From an uncultured Thiotrichaceae bacterium (lineage in GTDB: Bacteria > Pseudomonadota > Gammaproteobacteria > Thiotrichales > Thiotrichaceae), in contig CACVAY010000110.1 in the NCBI GenBank assembly GCA_902727985.1, positions 1-64,000 of the forward strand: a stretch of 64,000 bases of DNA. The letters are read 5' to 3'. A program made the position numbers and the translations under genes. The notes beneath the pieces were generated by a model. It worked only from the letters and a program-made list of their open reading frames with translations, was not told the origin of the DNA and ran no database searches. Below, in pieces: positions 9,183-17,294 of the stretch (positions are counted from its first letter, which is position 1; each line of letters starts with the position of its first letter).

Positions 9183-10190
9183 TCAGTATTCTGATTTTTG
9201 CTCACGCGATAATAATTCACGAACAGCAATATGGGGAGACATCCCTTTGTAAAGAATACCGTGCACCTGCTGACAAATCGGCATCTCGACTCCCGCCTTT
9301 TCTGCCAGAGCATTGATTGAGTGGGAAGACTTATAACCTTCTACAGCTTGACCAATTTCCTCTATGGCCGCATCCATCTCTTTACCCTGTCCCAACGCTA
9401 AACCCAAACGTCGGTTACGTGATTGATTATCTGTACATGTCAGCACAAGGTCTCCAACACCTGCCAAGCCCATGATGGTATTGTGATTTGCGCCCATGGC
9501 TTTTCCAAGACGAGAAATTTCGGCTAAACCTCGTGTAATCAAGGCTGCTCGTGCATTCGCACCATATCCCAAGCCATCAGAAATTCCCGCCGCAATAGCC
9601 AATACATTTTTCACCGCACCACCTAGCTCCACACCCAACACATCATCGCTGGTATAAACTCGAAAGTTATCTCCCTGGAATGCCCTAGCAACCAAACTTG
9701 CAAGACTCTCCTCGTTACTCGCAGCCGTCATTGCGGTTGGCAAACCCTTTGCTACCTCTAATGCAAATGTTGGCCCCGACACCACGCCATACTGACTCTC
9801 AGACCCCAGCTCTTCACACAAAACTTCATGCAATAGTTTACCTGATCCGACTTCCAAACCTTTAGTCGCCCACACGATTCGATGTTCATCCGTTAAAAGC
9901 GGCTTAATTTTTTTCAGAAGATCCCGAAAACCATGAGAAGGTACAACGACCAACTGACAAATAGAGTGCTCAACGAGCTCCTCCACCTTTGGCGTACATT
10001 GCAATTTATCAGGGAAGGGGATATCTGGAAGATAATGCCTATTGACTCTTTCAACAGCCAAAGTATCGATATGCTCAGTGGAATAATCCCACAATAAAAC
10101 ATCAACACCATTACGAGCCAATTGCAACGCTAGTGCCGTGCCCCATGAACCAGCACCATAAACTGAAATTCGGGAAAGACAACTAGACAA
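9183..10190 (-). CDS. gpsA: Glycerol-3-phosphate dehydrogenase [NAD(P)+]
   Basis: Makes sn-glycerol 3-phosphate from dihydroxyacetone phosphate for phospholipid synthesis, in the cytosol. The NAD(P) site GAGSWGTALALQLARNG is at the N-terminus, with GVELGGAVKNVLAIAAGI (catalytic Lys), GLGYGANARAALITRGLAEI and GLAGVGDLVLTCTDNQSRNRRLG following. 335 residues is the normal length. It is two bases downstream of secB, the last gene of the yibN-grxC-secB-gpsA order that E. coli also has. Confidence 0.97.
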   Translation of the reverse strand: MSSCLSRISVYGAGSWGTALALQLARNGVDVLLWDYSTEHIDTLAVERVNRHYLPDIPFPDKLQCTPKVEELVEHSICQLVVVPSHGFRDLLKKIKPLLTDEHRIVWATKGLEVGSGKLLHEVLCEELGSESQYGVVSGPTFALEVAKGLPTAMTAASNEESLASLVARAFQGDNFRVYTSDDVLGVELGGAVKNVLAIAAGISDGLGYGANARAALITRGLAEISRLGKAMGANHNTIMGLAGVGDLVLTCTDNQSRNRRLGLALGQGKEMDAAIEEIGQAVEGYKSSHSINALAEKAGVEMPICQQVHGILYKGMSPHIAVRELLSREQKSEY

Positions 10191-10192
10191 AA

Positions 10193-10675
10193 TTAGCTCT
10201 CCTCAGTCGTCACTGCAGATTCTTCCTGTTTTAGCTCTTCAAGGCGTTGCGCATATAACGCTTCAAAGTTAATGGGGGATAAATGCAATTCAGGAAAACT
10301 ACCTTTGGAAACAAGGCTCGAAATTGCTTCGCGTGCATAAGGAAATAATATCGTTGGACAGTAGCTAGCCAACAAATGATTCATTTCATCGGCATCGTAA
10401 CCTGAAATGTGGAAAACGCCTGCCTGCTTTATTTCTACCAGAAACGCTGTTTGTTCCTTGCTTTTTACCGTAACAGTAAGATCAAGCTCTACTTCAAAAA
10501 ACGGAGCTCCCACCGCTCGCGCCTGTGTATTCATCTGTAAACTAATATCTGGATCCCACTCTTCGCCATAGATAGTTGGAGTATTAGGGGATTCAAAAGA
10601 CATATCTTTTAAATAAATACGTTGAATGACAAACTGCTGTTCTTCTTGTTCTTTTGCGATGGTTTCTTCAGTCAT
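10193..10675 (-). CDS. secB: Protein-export chaperone SecB
   Basis: Tetrameric cytosolic chaperone that keeps preproteins unfolded and passes them to SecA. FVIQRIYLKDMSFESPN, the acidic SecA-binding-like region and LLASYCPTILFPYAREAISSLVSKGSFPELHLSPINFEALY are typical. It has 160 residues with a Glu-rich C-terminus. AGGAAAG stands before the ATG. The gene lies between grxC and gpsA in the conserved order. Confidence 0.97.
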   Translation of the reverse strand: MTEETIAKEQEEQQFVIQRIYLKDMSFESPNTPTIYGEEWDPDISLQMNTQARAVGAPFFEVELDLTVTVKSKEQTAFLVEIKQAGVFHISGYDADEMNHLLASYCPTILFPYAREAISSLVSKGSFPELHLSPINFEALYAQRLEELKQEESAVTTEES

Positions 10676-10690
10676 TGGAATACTTTCCTA

Positions 10691-10795
10691 TTATTTCTTC
10701 TTTTTAGATATTACGCGAGTCAAGCCCCGTTGAATTGCTTGCCGCCGTTGATATGAATATGCTTTTTTGTGATGAATCAGAAAAACCTGACTCAT
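10691..10795 (-). CDS. Possible 34-codon basic ORF between grxC and secB
   Basis: An ATG-to-TAA frame encodes a very basic 34-residue peptide beginning MSQVFLIHHKKAYSY and ending SKKK. It starts 12 bases after the grxC stop and is in the same frame as grxC, so it is also the sequence a stop-codon read-through of grxC would add. No Shine-Dalgarno is visible. It may be a chance ORF or a remnant, and it was too short for the ORF track. Confidence 0.25.
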   Translation of the reverse strand: MSQVFLIHHKKAYSYQRRQAIQRGLTRVISKKKK

Positions 10796-10807
10796 AATAC
10801 AATGGTA

Positions 10808-11062
10808 TTAGTCGTAAAGGAGCTTATCTAACTCACCATTTTGATTAATTCGGGCCAAATCGTCATATCCTCCGATATGCCTATCATCAATAAAAATCTG
10901 CGGAACGGTATTACGCCCTGAACGCTTCTCCATCACCTTCCACAGTTTATTATCACCATCCACCCGCAATTCTTTAATGCTTACACCCTTACTTTTCAGT
11001 AATCTTCTAGCGCGCATACAATACGGGCAGAATAGTGTTGCATACATGACAACTTCCGACAT
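10808..11062 (-). CDS. grxC: Glutaredoxin 3
   Basis: 84-residue thiol-disulfide oxidoreductase that uses glutathione. The active site CPYCMRARRLL is at about residue 12, with the cis-proline TVPQIFIDDRHIGGYDDL downstream. Its ATG overlaps the rhodanese stop (TAATG), so the two are translationally coupled. It belongs to the rhodanese-grxC-secB-gpsA unit. Confidence 0.96.
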   Translation of the reverse strand: MSEVVMYATLFCPYCMRARRLLKSKGVSIKELRVDGDNKLWKVMEKRSGRNTVPQIFIDDRHIGGYDDLARINQNGELDKLLYD

Positions 11063-11505
11063 TAGCGTTTACTCAATGGATAATTTGCACTTTCCCAAGC
11101 CATGACGCCGCCTGACATATTATATACATCTTCGAAACCTTGCTTGGTTAATGTATTACAGGCAAATCCCGAGCGATTGCCGCTACGGCAGTAAACTAGT
11201 ACCGTTTTATTTTTATAAGCGGATAATTCTGAAATTCGATCCTTCAGTTGTCCAACCGGAATATGTCTGGAACCTGAGATAATTCCATCTCCCAGCTCCT
11301 TGTCTTCCCTGACATCGAGGCACAATGTTCCGTCACCATTGATAAGCCGCACCGCCTCATTTACCCCCACCTGTTTATATTTCTTAGTCAATCGCCCAAA
11401 TTCGACCCAAAGAATTAAGCCGAGTAGGCCAACAAACCCATATACCAAAAGAGGATGTTCTTGAGCAAAAGTTAGATATTGATCCATCAGAGGAAATTCC
11501 GTCAC
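11062..11505 (-). CDS. yibN: Membrane-anchored rhodanese-like sulfurtransferase (YibN-like)
   Basis: 147 residues: one N-terminal membrane helix (about 19-37, YGFVGLLGLILWVEFG), then a single rhodanese domain with the loop CRSGNRSGFACN, whose first Cys would carry the persulfide, and the end motif MSGGVMAWES. It probably faces the cytosol and delivers sulfane sulfur to an unknown acceptor. The gene heads the grxC-secB-gpsA unit as in E. coli. The regulator gene just upstream on the same strand has features of a persulfide sensor, which fits a shared sulfur theme. Confidence 0.88.
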   Translation of the reverse strand: MTEFPLMDQYLTFAQEHPLLVYGFVGLLGLILWVEFGRLTKKYKQVGVNEAVRLINGDGTLCLDVREDKELGDGIISGSRHIPVGQLKDRISELSAYKNKTVLVYCRSGNRSGFACNTLTKQGFEDVYNMSGGVMAWESANYPLSKR

Positions 11506-11642
11506 AAAAAACGCATAAGATAATACATCAGAAAAAGAACAGCAAACTACGTTTCTTTATGTGCGAAGATGTTTTGAAAAAACACATTCTTAGTAAACAG
11601 CCCAACCATTAATCTCTCTAATACTTTCAAGCACCTGGATAA

Positions 11643-11990
11643 CTAGTGTGCTGGACAAAAGACTTCTTGCATCATTCCAACTAAACGCAAAATTCGCGGA
11701 TCACCAACGCGGTAGTAAACACGATTTGCGTCTTTACGAGAGGATAGAACACCTTTATCACGTAAAATAGCTAAATGCTGAGAAATATTACTCTGAGAAG
11801 TTCCAACGATGTCGACAATTTCCTGAACGCTTACTTCTTGATCGCCCAATACACAAAGTATCTTTAATCGAAGAGGGTGAGAAATCGCTTTAAGTGAACG
11901 CGATGCGCGCTCTACATCTTCATCTCTTGCCAGTAATTGCGAATTAATTGAACAAGCCTCCGCAATGCTTGAAAATTCCATATTTGGCAT
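11643..11990 (-). CDS. ArsR-family repressor, BigR/SqrR/YgaV-like (putative persulfide sensor)
   Basis: 115-residue winged-helix repressor. VSVQEIVDIVGTSQSNISQHLAILRDKGVLSSRKD is the DNA-reading part. Cysteines are at 13, 46 (RLKILCVLG) and 112 (EVFCPAH). The 46-112 spacing of 66 residues equals that of the redox pair recalled for SqrR (41/107) and BigR (42/108), which form a tetrasulfide bridge with reactive sulfur. The metal-binding ELCVCDL of ArsR/SmtB is absent. An inverted repeat lies just before the start, implying autorepression. ATG 11981 is an alternative start. The rhodanese operon follows 137 bases downstream. Confidence 0.8.
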   Translation of the reverse strand: MPNMEFSSIAEACSINSQLLARDEDVERASRSLKAISHPLRLKILCVLGDQEVSVQEIVDIVGTSQSNISQHLAILRDKGVLSSRKDANRVYYRVGDPRILRLVGMMQEVFCPAH

Positions 11991-12003
11991 ATTTGTTTGT
12001 CCA

Positions 12004-12036
12004 ATATTATATTAGTATTCTCAAATAATATAATAT
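12004..12036. promoter_or_regulatory. AT-rich inverted repeat, likely operator of the ArsR-family gene
   Basis: ATATTATATT (12004-12013) and AATATAATAT (12027-12036) are perfect 10-base inverted arms separated by 13 bases. The left arm contains a minus-strand TATAAT (12006-12011) and the right arm a plus-strand TATAAT (12029-12034). BigR/SqrR-type repressors bind AT-rich dyads over their own promoter, so this is the probable operator. Confidence 0.6.
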
Positions 12037-12134
12037 ACTTAACTCTAAAAGTCATTAATTAAGTTACTCAGGATGTGGAGTTATCTCGCCCGCTAGAGTG
12101 CGACATACCGACTCTCAGGATATTTGTTATCCGC

Positions 12135-12140
12135 TATAAT
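12135..12140 (+). promoter_or_regulatory. -10 box upstream of hisC
   Basis: A perfect TATAAT lies about 180 bases before hisC, with only a weak -35 (CTCTCA) 17 bases upstream. GGATA and TATCC form a short dyad just before it. It is a candidate promoter for hisC-tyrA. The rest of the 12.04-12.32 kb stretch holds nothing else I can name. Confidence 0.35.
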
Positions 12141-12318
12141 GCGAAATTTAACGGCAAATGAAGATGCTACCTCCTTAGACTGTCCAAATAGTTAGCAACT
12201 ATAAAGATACTGACCACAAGCTCTATAAACCCATCAGAGCCAGATGTTTGCTGATAAAGCTATAGACTTCTACTACAGCTACTTGCGATACTCTCCACTG
12301 ATTAAATGGATTCACAAT

Positions 12319-13446
12319 ATGACTGCATCAATAGATTTTCAGACGCTCGCTGTAAACGGCGTACTAGGCCTTCACCCCTACCAACCCGGCAAACCCATTG
12401 AAGAACTAGAGCGGGAACTCGGAGTCTCCGATACGCTAAAATTAGCCTCAAATGAAAACCCCCTTGGCGCAAGTAGTCAAGCACTCATAGCCTTGCAAGA
12501 TCCATTACAAACACTGCATCTTTACCCAGACGGTAGCGGCTTTGCACTCAAAAACAAACTTGCAACTACACTCACTCTTGAACCTGAACAAATAACGCTG
12601 GGCAATGGTTCAAATGATGTCTTAGACTTAATCGCTCGATGCTTTCTCGATAACACAAGCAATGCCATTTTCTCGCAACACGCCTTTGCGGTTTATCATA
12701 TTGTGACACAAGCGACTGGTGCTGAATCGAGAGTAGCAACAGCATATTCTGCTGATCATCCTTCTGCCTATGGACACGACTTGGAAGCAATGCTTAACCT
12801 AATAGATGCACAAACTCGCATCATCTTTATTGCAAACCCAAACAACCCAACGGGCACATGGTTAAAGGCAGCAGAACTCGAAAGCTTTTTACAACGGGTT
12901 CCACCAGAAACGATTGTGGTAATAGATGAAGCCTACTTCGAATATGTATCTGAAGAGAAATACCCAGATACCACCAAATGGCTAGAACGCTTTCATAACC
13001 TGATCGTTACACGTACTTTCTCAAAGATCTACGGACTGGCCGCCTTGAGAGTGGGTTATTGTGTATCACACGCCGAGATCGCTGATTTATTAAACCGTGT
13101 CCGCCAGCCTTTCAATGTCAACTCACTGGCTTTAGCCGCAGCAACTGCTGCGCTTGATGACAGAGAACAAGTAGTGATGAGTTCAGAGATTAATCGTGAT
13201 GGGCTGGCTCAATGGGAAAAAGCATGTGCAGACCATGACTGGAACTATATTCCTTCTATTGGAAATTTCATCTGTGTAAACGTCGGTCCCGACGCTATGG
13301 ATGTTTATGATGCCTTATTACATAAAGGTATTATTGTCCGCCCAGTAGCCAACTATGAGTTACCTCATCATTTGCGAATTACCATCGGCAAAAAAGAACA
13401 AAACCAACGCTGCATTGAAGCTCTAGAGCAAATACTAAATGATTAA
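12319..13446 (+). CDS. hisC: Histidinol-phosphate aminotransferase
   Basis: PLP enzyme converting imidazole-acetol phosphate to histidinol phosphate. Relatives in this gene context also transaminate aromatic keto acids. HPYQPGKPIEELERE, KLASNENPLGAS, NPNNPTGTW, VVIDEAYFEY and the Schiff-base lysine in TRTFSKIYGLAALRVGY are all visible. The ORF track starts at 12244, but ATG 12319 (MTASIDFQTLAVNGV) gives the usual N-terminus and 375 residues. It overlaps tyrA by 8 bases. The hisC-tyrA pairing resembles the Pseudomonas pheA-hisC-tyrA-aroA cluster and suggests a role in tyrosine/phenylalanine synthesis as well as histidine. Confidence 0.92.
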   Translation: MTASIDFQTLAVNGVLGLHPYQPGKPIEELERELGVSDTLKLASNENPLGASSQALIALQDPLQTLHLYPDGSGFALKNKLATTLTLEPEQITLGNGSNDVLDLIARCFLDNTSNAIFSQHAFAVYHIVTQATGAESRVATAYSADHPSAYGHDLEAMLNLIDAQTRIIFIANPNNPTGTWLKAAELESFLQRVPPETIVVIDEAYFEYVSEEKYPDTTKWLERFHNLIVTRTFSKIYGLAALRVGYCVSHAEIADLLNRVRQPFNVNSLALAAATAALDDREQVVMSSEINRDGLAQWEKACADHDWNYIPSIGNFICVNVGPDAMDVYDALLHKGIIVRPVANYELPHHLRITIGKKEQNQRCIEALEQILND

Positions 13447-14305
13447 ACAAATCACAATTTTCGGTGTCGGCTTGATTGGCGGCTCACTCGCAATGGCGCT
13501 CAATAAGGCTGGCTTCTGTGAAAAAATTGTTGGCTGCAGTCGCAACCGTGAACACTTACAACAAGCCGTCGAGTTAGGTGTGATCGATCAATTTACAACA
13601 GATCCTCGCTTAGCCGTCGAAAATGCCGATTTAATCTTTCTCTCCGTACCACTTGGAGCCATGGCTTCAATTCTTACTCAAATCAAAGATTACATCCCTA
13701 AGCACGCTATTATAACCGATGGCGGAAGTGCTAAAATGAGCGTCAAGCAGGCAGCAGAGCAAGCCTTTGATGGAAAACTACCTCGCAATTTTGTACTCGG
13801 ACACCCTATCGCTGGGCGCGAAAAAAGTGGCGTTGGGGCTGCGATTGTAAACCTTTATCAAGACCGTAAAGTCATTTTAACGCCTGTTACCGATACGAAC
13901 ACAGAGGCACTAACCACAGTCACCAAAATGTGGCAAACCACAGGGGCTATTGTAGAAACCTTAAATGTTGAAGAGCATGACTTAACCTTAGCGGCTACTA
14001 GCCACCTTCCACACGTTTTGGCTTATGAACTAATCTCGACACTAGCTCAGTCAGATGTGAGCGAAGATATTTTTCGTTATACCGCAGGAGGATTTCAAGA
14101 TTTCACGAGGATTGCATCAAGTGACCCCGTGATGTGGCGAGATATTTGCCTGGAAAACCGCGATGCGATTCTCACAATGCTTGATGAATTTACAGATAAT
14201 TTACAAGTGCTACGCAAAGATATTGCAGACAGTAATGCTGAAGCGATATACGAAGAATTTTCTCTAGCAAAAGATGCACGCGACCAAGCTATGCGCCACC
14301 GTTAA
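13439..14305 (+). CDS. tyrA: Prephenate dehydrogenase
   Basis: 288-residue NAD(P)-dependent dehydrogenase that turns prephenate (or arogenate) into 4-hydroxyphenylpyruvate (or tyrosine). The Rossmann motif GVGLIGGSLAMAL is at residue 9, with FLSVPLGAM, TDGGSAKM, GHPIAGREKSGV and ATSHLPHVLAYEL downstream. It is a stand-alone form without chorismate mutase or ACT domain. It overlaps hisC by 8 bases (translational coupling). In Pseudomonas aroA follows. Here a convergent unrelated gene follows instead. Confidence 0.93.
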   Translation: MIKQITIFGVGLIGGSLAMALNKAGFCEKIVGCSRNREHLQQAVELGVIDQFTTDPRLAVENADLIFLSVPLGAMASILTQIKDYIPKHAIITDGGSAKMSVKQAAEQAFDGKLPRNFVLGHPIAGREKSGVGAAIVNLYQDRKVILTPVTDTNTEALTTVTKMWQTTGAIVETLNVEEHDLTLAATSHLPHVLAYELISTLAQSDVSEDIFRYTAGGFQDFTRIASSDPVMWRDICLENRDAILTMLDEFTDNLQVLRKDIADSNAEAIYEEFSLAKDARDQAMRHR

Positions 14306-14319
14306 ACTGAAGACATTTA

Positions 14320-14817
14320 TCAAATTAAGACAAAGGCTATCACAACAACAGCAACCACCATAGCAACAGCAACCGCGTACATAATGGGCGAAGACTTTTC
14401 CACCTGCCATTCTAAAGCTGCTTTTTCTGCCTTGAACATCAACTTTTCAACATGAGTCTTTACCGGCATTGTCTCAATTTTTGAGTACGTTGCACGACCT
14501 CCTTTGACATTCACCAAAGGAATTAATACGTTGATATTATGACGTGCCATAACTGCTGTTTGAATCGGACCTTCATAATTAATCATCCAAGGTGGCTGAT
14601 ACTCAAAAAAGTCTTTTTTCATATTTTCATACATGTCTTTCTGACACTCGTTCAATAACGCCCTATTTTGCTCCAACGCTTTTTCCAAGTTTTCAAGGTT
14701 CTCCATGGGCCCGGGAGGACTCACATGCACAGTAAAATCTTTTTCGCTCCCTTGAAGCGTTATCGGAACTTTGATGGTACCAATCAATGACACTGGTTTC
14801 TCCTCACCTGACATCAA
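14320..14817 (-). CDS. Uncharacterised tail-anchored membrane protein
   Basis: 165 residues: a soluble N-terminal region of about 140 residues with a strand-like start (SLIGTIKVPITLQGSEKDFTVHVSPPGP) and a Glu/Lys-rich helical middle, then one hydrophobic helix at about 145-164 (MYAVAVAMVVAVVVIAFVLI) at the very C-terminus. This is the layout of a tail-anchored protein with its body in the cytosol. I do not recognise the family. It follows apaH by six bases on the same strand, so the two are probably co-transcribed. Confidence 0.75.
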   Translation of the reverse strand: MMSGEEKPVSLIGTIKVPITLQGSEKDFTVHVSPPGPMENLENLEKALEQNRALLNECQKDMYENMKKDFFEYQPPWMINYEGPIQTAVMARHNINVLIPLVNVKGGRATYSKIETMPVKTHVEKLMFKAEKAALEWQVEKSSPIMYAVAVAMVVAVVVIAFVLI

Positions 14818-14823
14818 ACAACC

Positions 14824-15633
14824 CTATGGACACTTAACAGATATAGGCTGATATGCCTCGTAAGGCACATCGATATTCACAGCAGTCAGCGTATTACCCC
14901 AGACACAACCTGAGTCCAAGCCAACTACGTTATGTCCATGATAATAACCGAGACTTGCCCAATGCCCAAAAAAAATCGTGTAATCTTTATTCTTACGTTT
15001 TTTGAACTCAAACCAGGGAATGCTCCTTTTATGGCTAATGGGCGATGCCTTATCAACCAAATTTAAAGCGCCATTCTTTCTCAAAAAACGCATTCTCGTA
15101 AAAGCATTTAAGATATATCGATCCCGATCATTACCGATAAGTTCCTTTGACCATTTATTGGGTTTATTCCCATAGACCTGACGTAGCCACGGCCCTACAT
15201 CGTCATCCTGAAGCTTTTCTTGAATGCTTTTTGATAATTTTTTCGCTTTTTTTACTGACCAAAACGGTGGGATTCCCGCATGAACCATACAAATCTTCTT
15301 ATCCTTTGCGACTTGAATTAATGGTAAGGTTCGTAACCAGTCGATCAATTCAAACCGATCTGGGGCTTTCATTAAGGTATCAGTACTAGGGTGGCTTCTA
15401 ACAACCCCATAGTGCGCAGCAATCATCGAAATATCATGATTACCCAACACACAACGCGCACTGCTCCCGAGGCTTTTTAGGAAACGTAATGTTTCGAGAG
15501 ATTTACTCCCTCTATTAACCAAGTCTCCCGCAAGCCAGAGAGTATCGCTCGAAGCATCAAACTGTAATTCCTCCAGCAAACGCTGTAAGGAGTCATAGCA
15601 CCCCTGTAAATCACCAACCGCATAATTTGCCAT
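14824..15633 (-). CDS. apaH: Bis(5'-nucleosyl)-tetraphosphatase, symmetrical
   Basis: Metallophosphoesterase that splits Ap4A into two ADP. MANYAVGDLQGCYDSL, WLAGDLVNRGSKSLETLRF, VLGNHDISMIAAHYG, MVHAGIPPFW and FGHWASLGYY hold the metal and substrate residues. The ORF track starts at 15684, but ATG 15633 gives the standard N-terminus and 269 residues. It pairs with a tail-anchored protein gene six bases downstream, not with ksgA as in E. coli. Confidence 0.93.
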   Translation of the reverse strand: MANYAVGDLQGCYDSLQRLLEELQFDASSDTLWLAGDLVNRGSKSLETLRFLKSLGSSARCVLGNHDISMIAAHYGVVRSHPSTDTLMKAPDRFELIDWLRTLPLIQVAKDKKICMVHAGIPPFWSVKKAKKLSKSIQEKLQDDDVGPWLRQVYGNKPNKWSKELIGNDRDRYILNAFTRMRFLRKNGALNLVDKASPISHKRSIPWFEFKKRKNKDYTIFFGHWASLGYYHGHNVVGLDSGCVWGNTLTAVNIDVPYEAYQPISVKCP

Positions 15634-15718
15634 TACTTTAGTATATAACCCAAAAGCCAAAAGAAAAACCATGTTCCAATACATACTTATGTTTAATCAG
15701 ATAATTTAGGAGAATGCT

Positions 15719-15772
15719 ATGTATAATCATTGCGACATAGACTATCTCCAAACCTCTCCCTTACATGAATAG
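15719..15772 (+). CDS. 17-codon leader ORF overlapping the methyltransferase start
   Basis: The ATG at 15719 has a good ribosome site (TAGGAGAA) and opens a 17-codon frame MYNHCDIDYLQTSPLHE that ends with TAG at 15770-15772, eight bases inside the next gene. The methyltransferase ATG at 15765 has no Shine-Dalgarno of its own, so translation of this short frame probably delivers ribosomes to it. The peptide is not recognised and may matter only for coupling. Confidence 0.45.
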   Translation: MYNHCDIDYLQTSPLHE

Positions 15773-17294
15773 TTACGATAAAACCCCCTACAAATCCATC
15801 CCCATTCTCTACACCTACTTACCTTCCCTTGCCGCAACAGGAAGATTGCATGGCATCGATACAGAAGACCCAGACCAATGCAGAGTTCTAGAATTAGGAT
15901 GCGCAGAAGGCGGGAATATTATTCCTCAAGCCTGGTACTTTCCTAGTACCACCTTCGTTGGCATTGACCTATCACAGCGTCAGATTAAAATGGGTCAAAA
16001 TATAATCGAAAAACTTGAATTACCCAACATTCAACTTCTCCAAGCAGATATTTCATCTTTTAAACATCAAACAGATGACAAATTTCACTACATTTTATTA
16101 CATGGTGTTTTCTCTTGGGTTTCTGCAGAAACACAAGAAAGTATCTTCCGGCAATGCCAATCGTTACTCGCCGATAATGGCCTTGTTTATATTAGCTATA
16201 ACACATACCCTGGCTGGCATTCCCAAATGGTATTTCGTGATGCTTTAAAGCTCGATGCATCCCTATACCCTCAAAAGCCAATCAAAGAACGACTTAAAAA
16301 CTTACAGGCATTCTTTTCTGCTGCGGATAATGAGTTTTCAAACTATCATCAGCGACGCCTTCATGAGCTTGGTAAACATTCTGATAGCTACCTTCTGCAC
16401 GAATTTTTAGAAGAAAATAATCACCCTATCTACTTCAAAGACTTTATCTCGCGGGCTCAACAGCATTCACTCCAATATATAAGTGATGCCTACTTACCAA
16501 TTGACGAGCCTTCATTACTCGGGGAAAAACGTCATAGTTTTTTAAAAAATATACCTAAGAAAATAGATCGTTTACAAGCGATGGACTTCATGATTCATCA
16601 GCGTTTTCGACGCTCAATCTTAACGCATAGCGGTAATAAGGTACGTGAAAAATTCACATCCGAACATTTACCAGAAGTAGCATTTCGCACTTATCTGCAA
16701 AGTAAACAGATCGCGTCATATAATAAAATTCAAGAAGTAAAATATCACGACTTGAGTAATACAAAATTACAGATATCCGTTTCACATCCGATCACCCATG
16801 CAGCTATTTCCATTCTTAAATCTCATTACCCAGGCTCATTATCTTTTAATGACCTATTACAGAAATCCTGCCAAAAGGTTGCTGACGAAGGTGATCTAAA
16901 GTATTTAGAAAGTATTGAGCACTTCTATAGTGAATTGTACCTACTAGTGGTCGATGATTGGGTAGCCCTTGATACTCGAAGTCGACAATATGCAAAACTC
17001 GACTCTAGCAAGCCGTTACAAATTTCAACACTCAACTACTACTATGCAATTCAACAAGGGTTTATGCCCTCCCCCTGTCATAAAGCTATTGATTTGGGTA
17101 AAACTTCAAAAATATTTTTTTCACAATTATTACATGGCACGTCTGGAGAAGCATTGCAAGCAATGTATATCAATGAGTATAAGAAGAAAAATAAAAGCAC
17201 TAGCATAAACCCATTCTATGCCAATACGTATAAAAAACAGGCAAAAAATTTCATCAAAACACTTGAAAGAAATGGCTTATTGGAGAATAAATAA
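15765..17294 (+). CDS. SAM-dependent methyltransferase with MethyTransf_Reg domain (PKMT-like)
   Basis: 509-residue class I methyltransferase. Motif I VLELGCAEGGN is at residues 41-51, FVGIDLSQRQIKMGQ at about 65-80 and HYILLHGVFSWV at about 107-118. These are followed by the long regulatory domain (PF10119-type) starting near YNTYPGWHSQMVFRDAL. This architecture is shared with rickettsial lysine methyltransferases PKMT1/2 that modify outer-membrane proteins. The substrate here is unknown. An in-frame TAG at 15738 excludes a longer start. It appears to be a single gene, coupled to the 17-codon ORF. Confidence 0.82.
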   Translation: MNSYDKTPYKSIPILYTYLPSLAATGRLHGIDTEDPDQCRVLELGCAEGGNIIPQAWYFPSTTFVGIDLSQRQIKMGQNIIEKLELPNIQLLQADISSFKHQTDDKFHYILLHGVFSWVSAETQESIFRQCQSLLADNGLVYISYNTYPGWHSQMVFRDALKLDASLYPQKPIKERLKNLQAFFSAADNEFSNYHQRRLHELGKHSDSYLLHEFLEENNHPIYFKDFISRAQQHSLQYISDAYLPIDEPSLLGEKRHSFLKNIPKKIDRLQAMDFMIHQRFRRSILTHSGNKVREKFTSEHLPEVAFRTYLQSKQIASYNKIQEVKYHDLSNTKLQISVSHPITHAAISILKSHYPGSLSFNDLLQKSCQKVADEGDLKYLESIEHFYSELYLLVVDDWVALDTRSRQYAKLDSSKPLQISTLNYYYAIQQGFMPSPCHKAIDLGKTSKIFFSQLLHGTSGEALQAMYINEYKKKNKSTSINPFYANTYKKQAKNFIKTLERNGLLENK

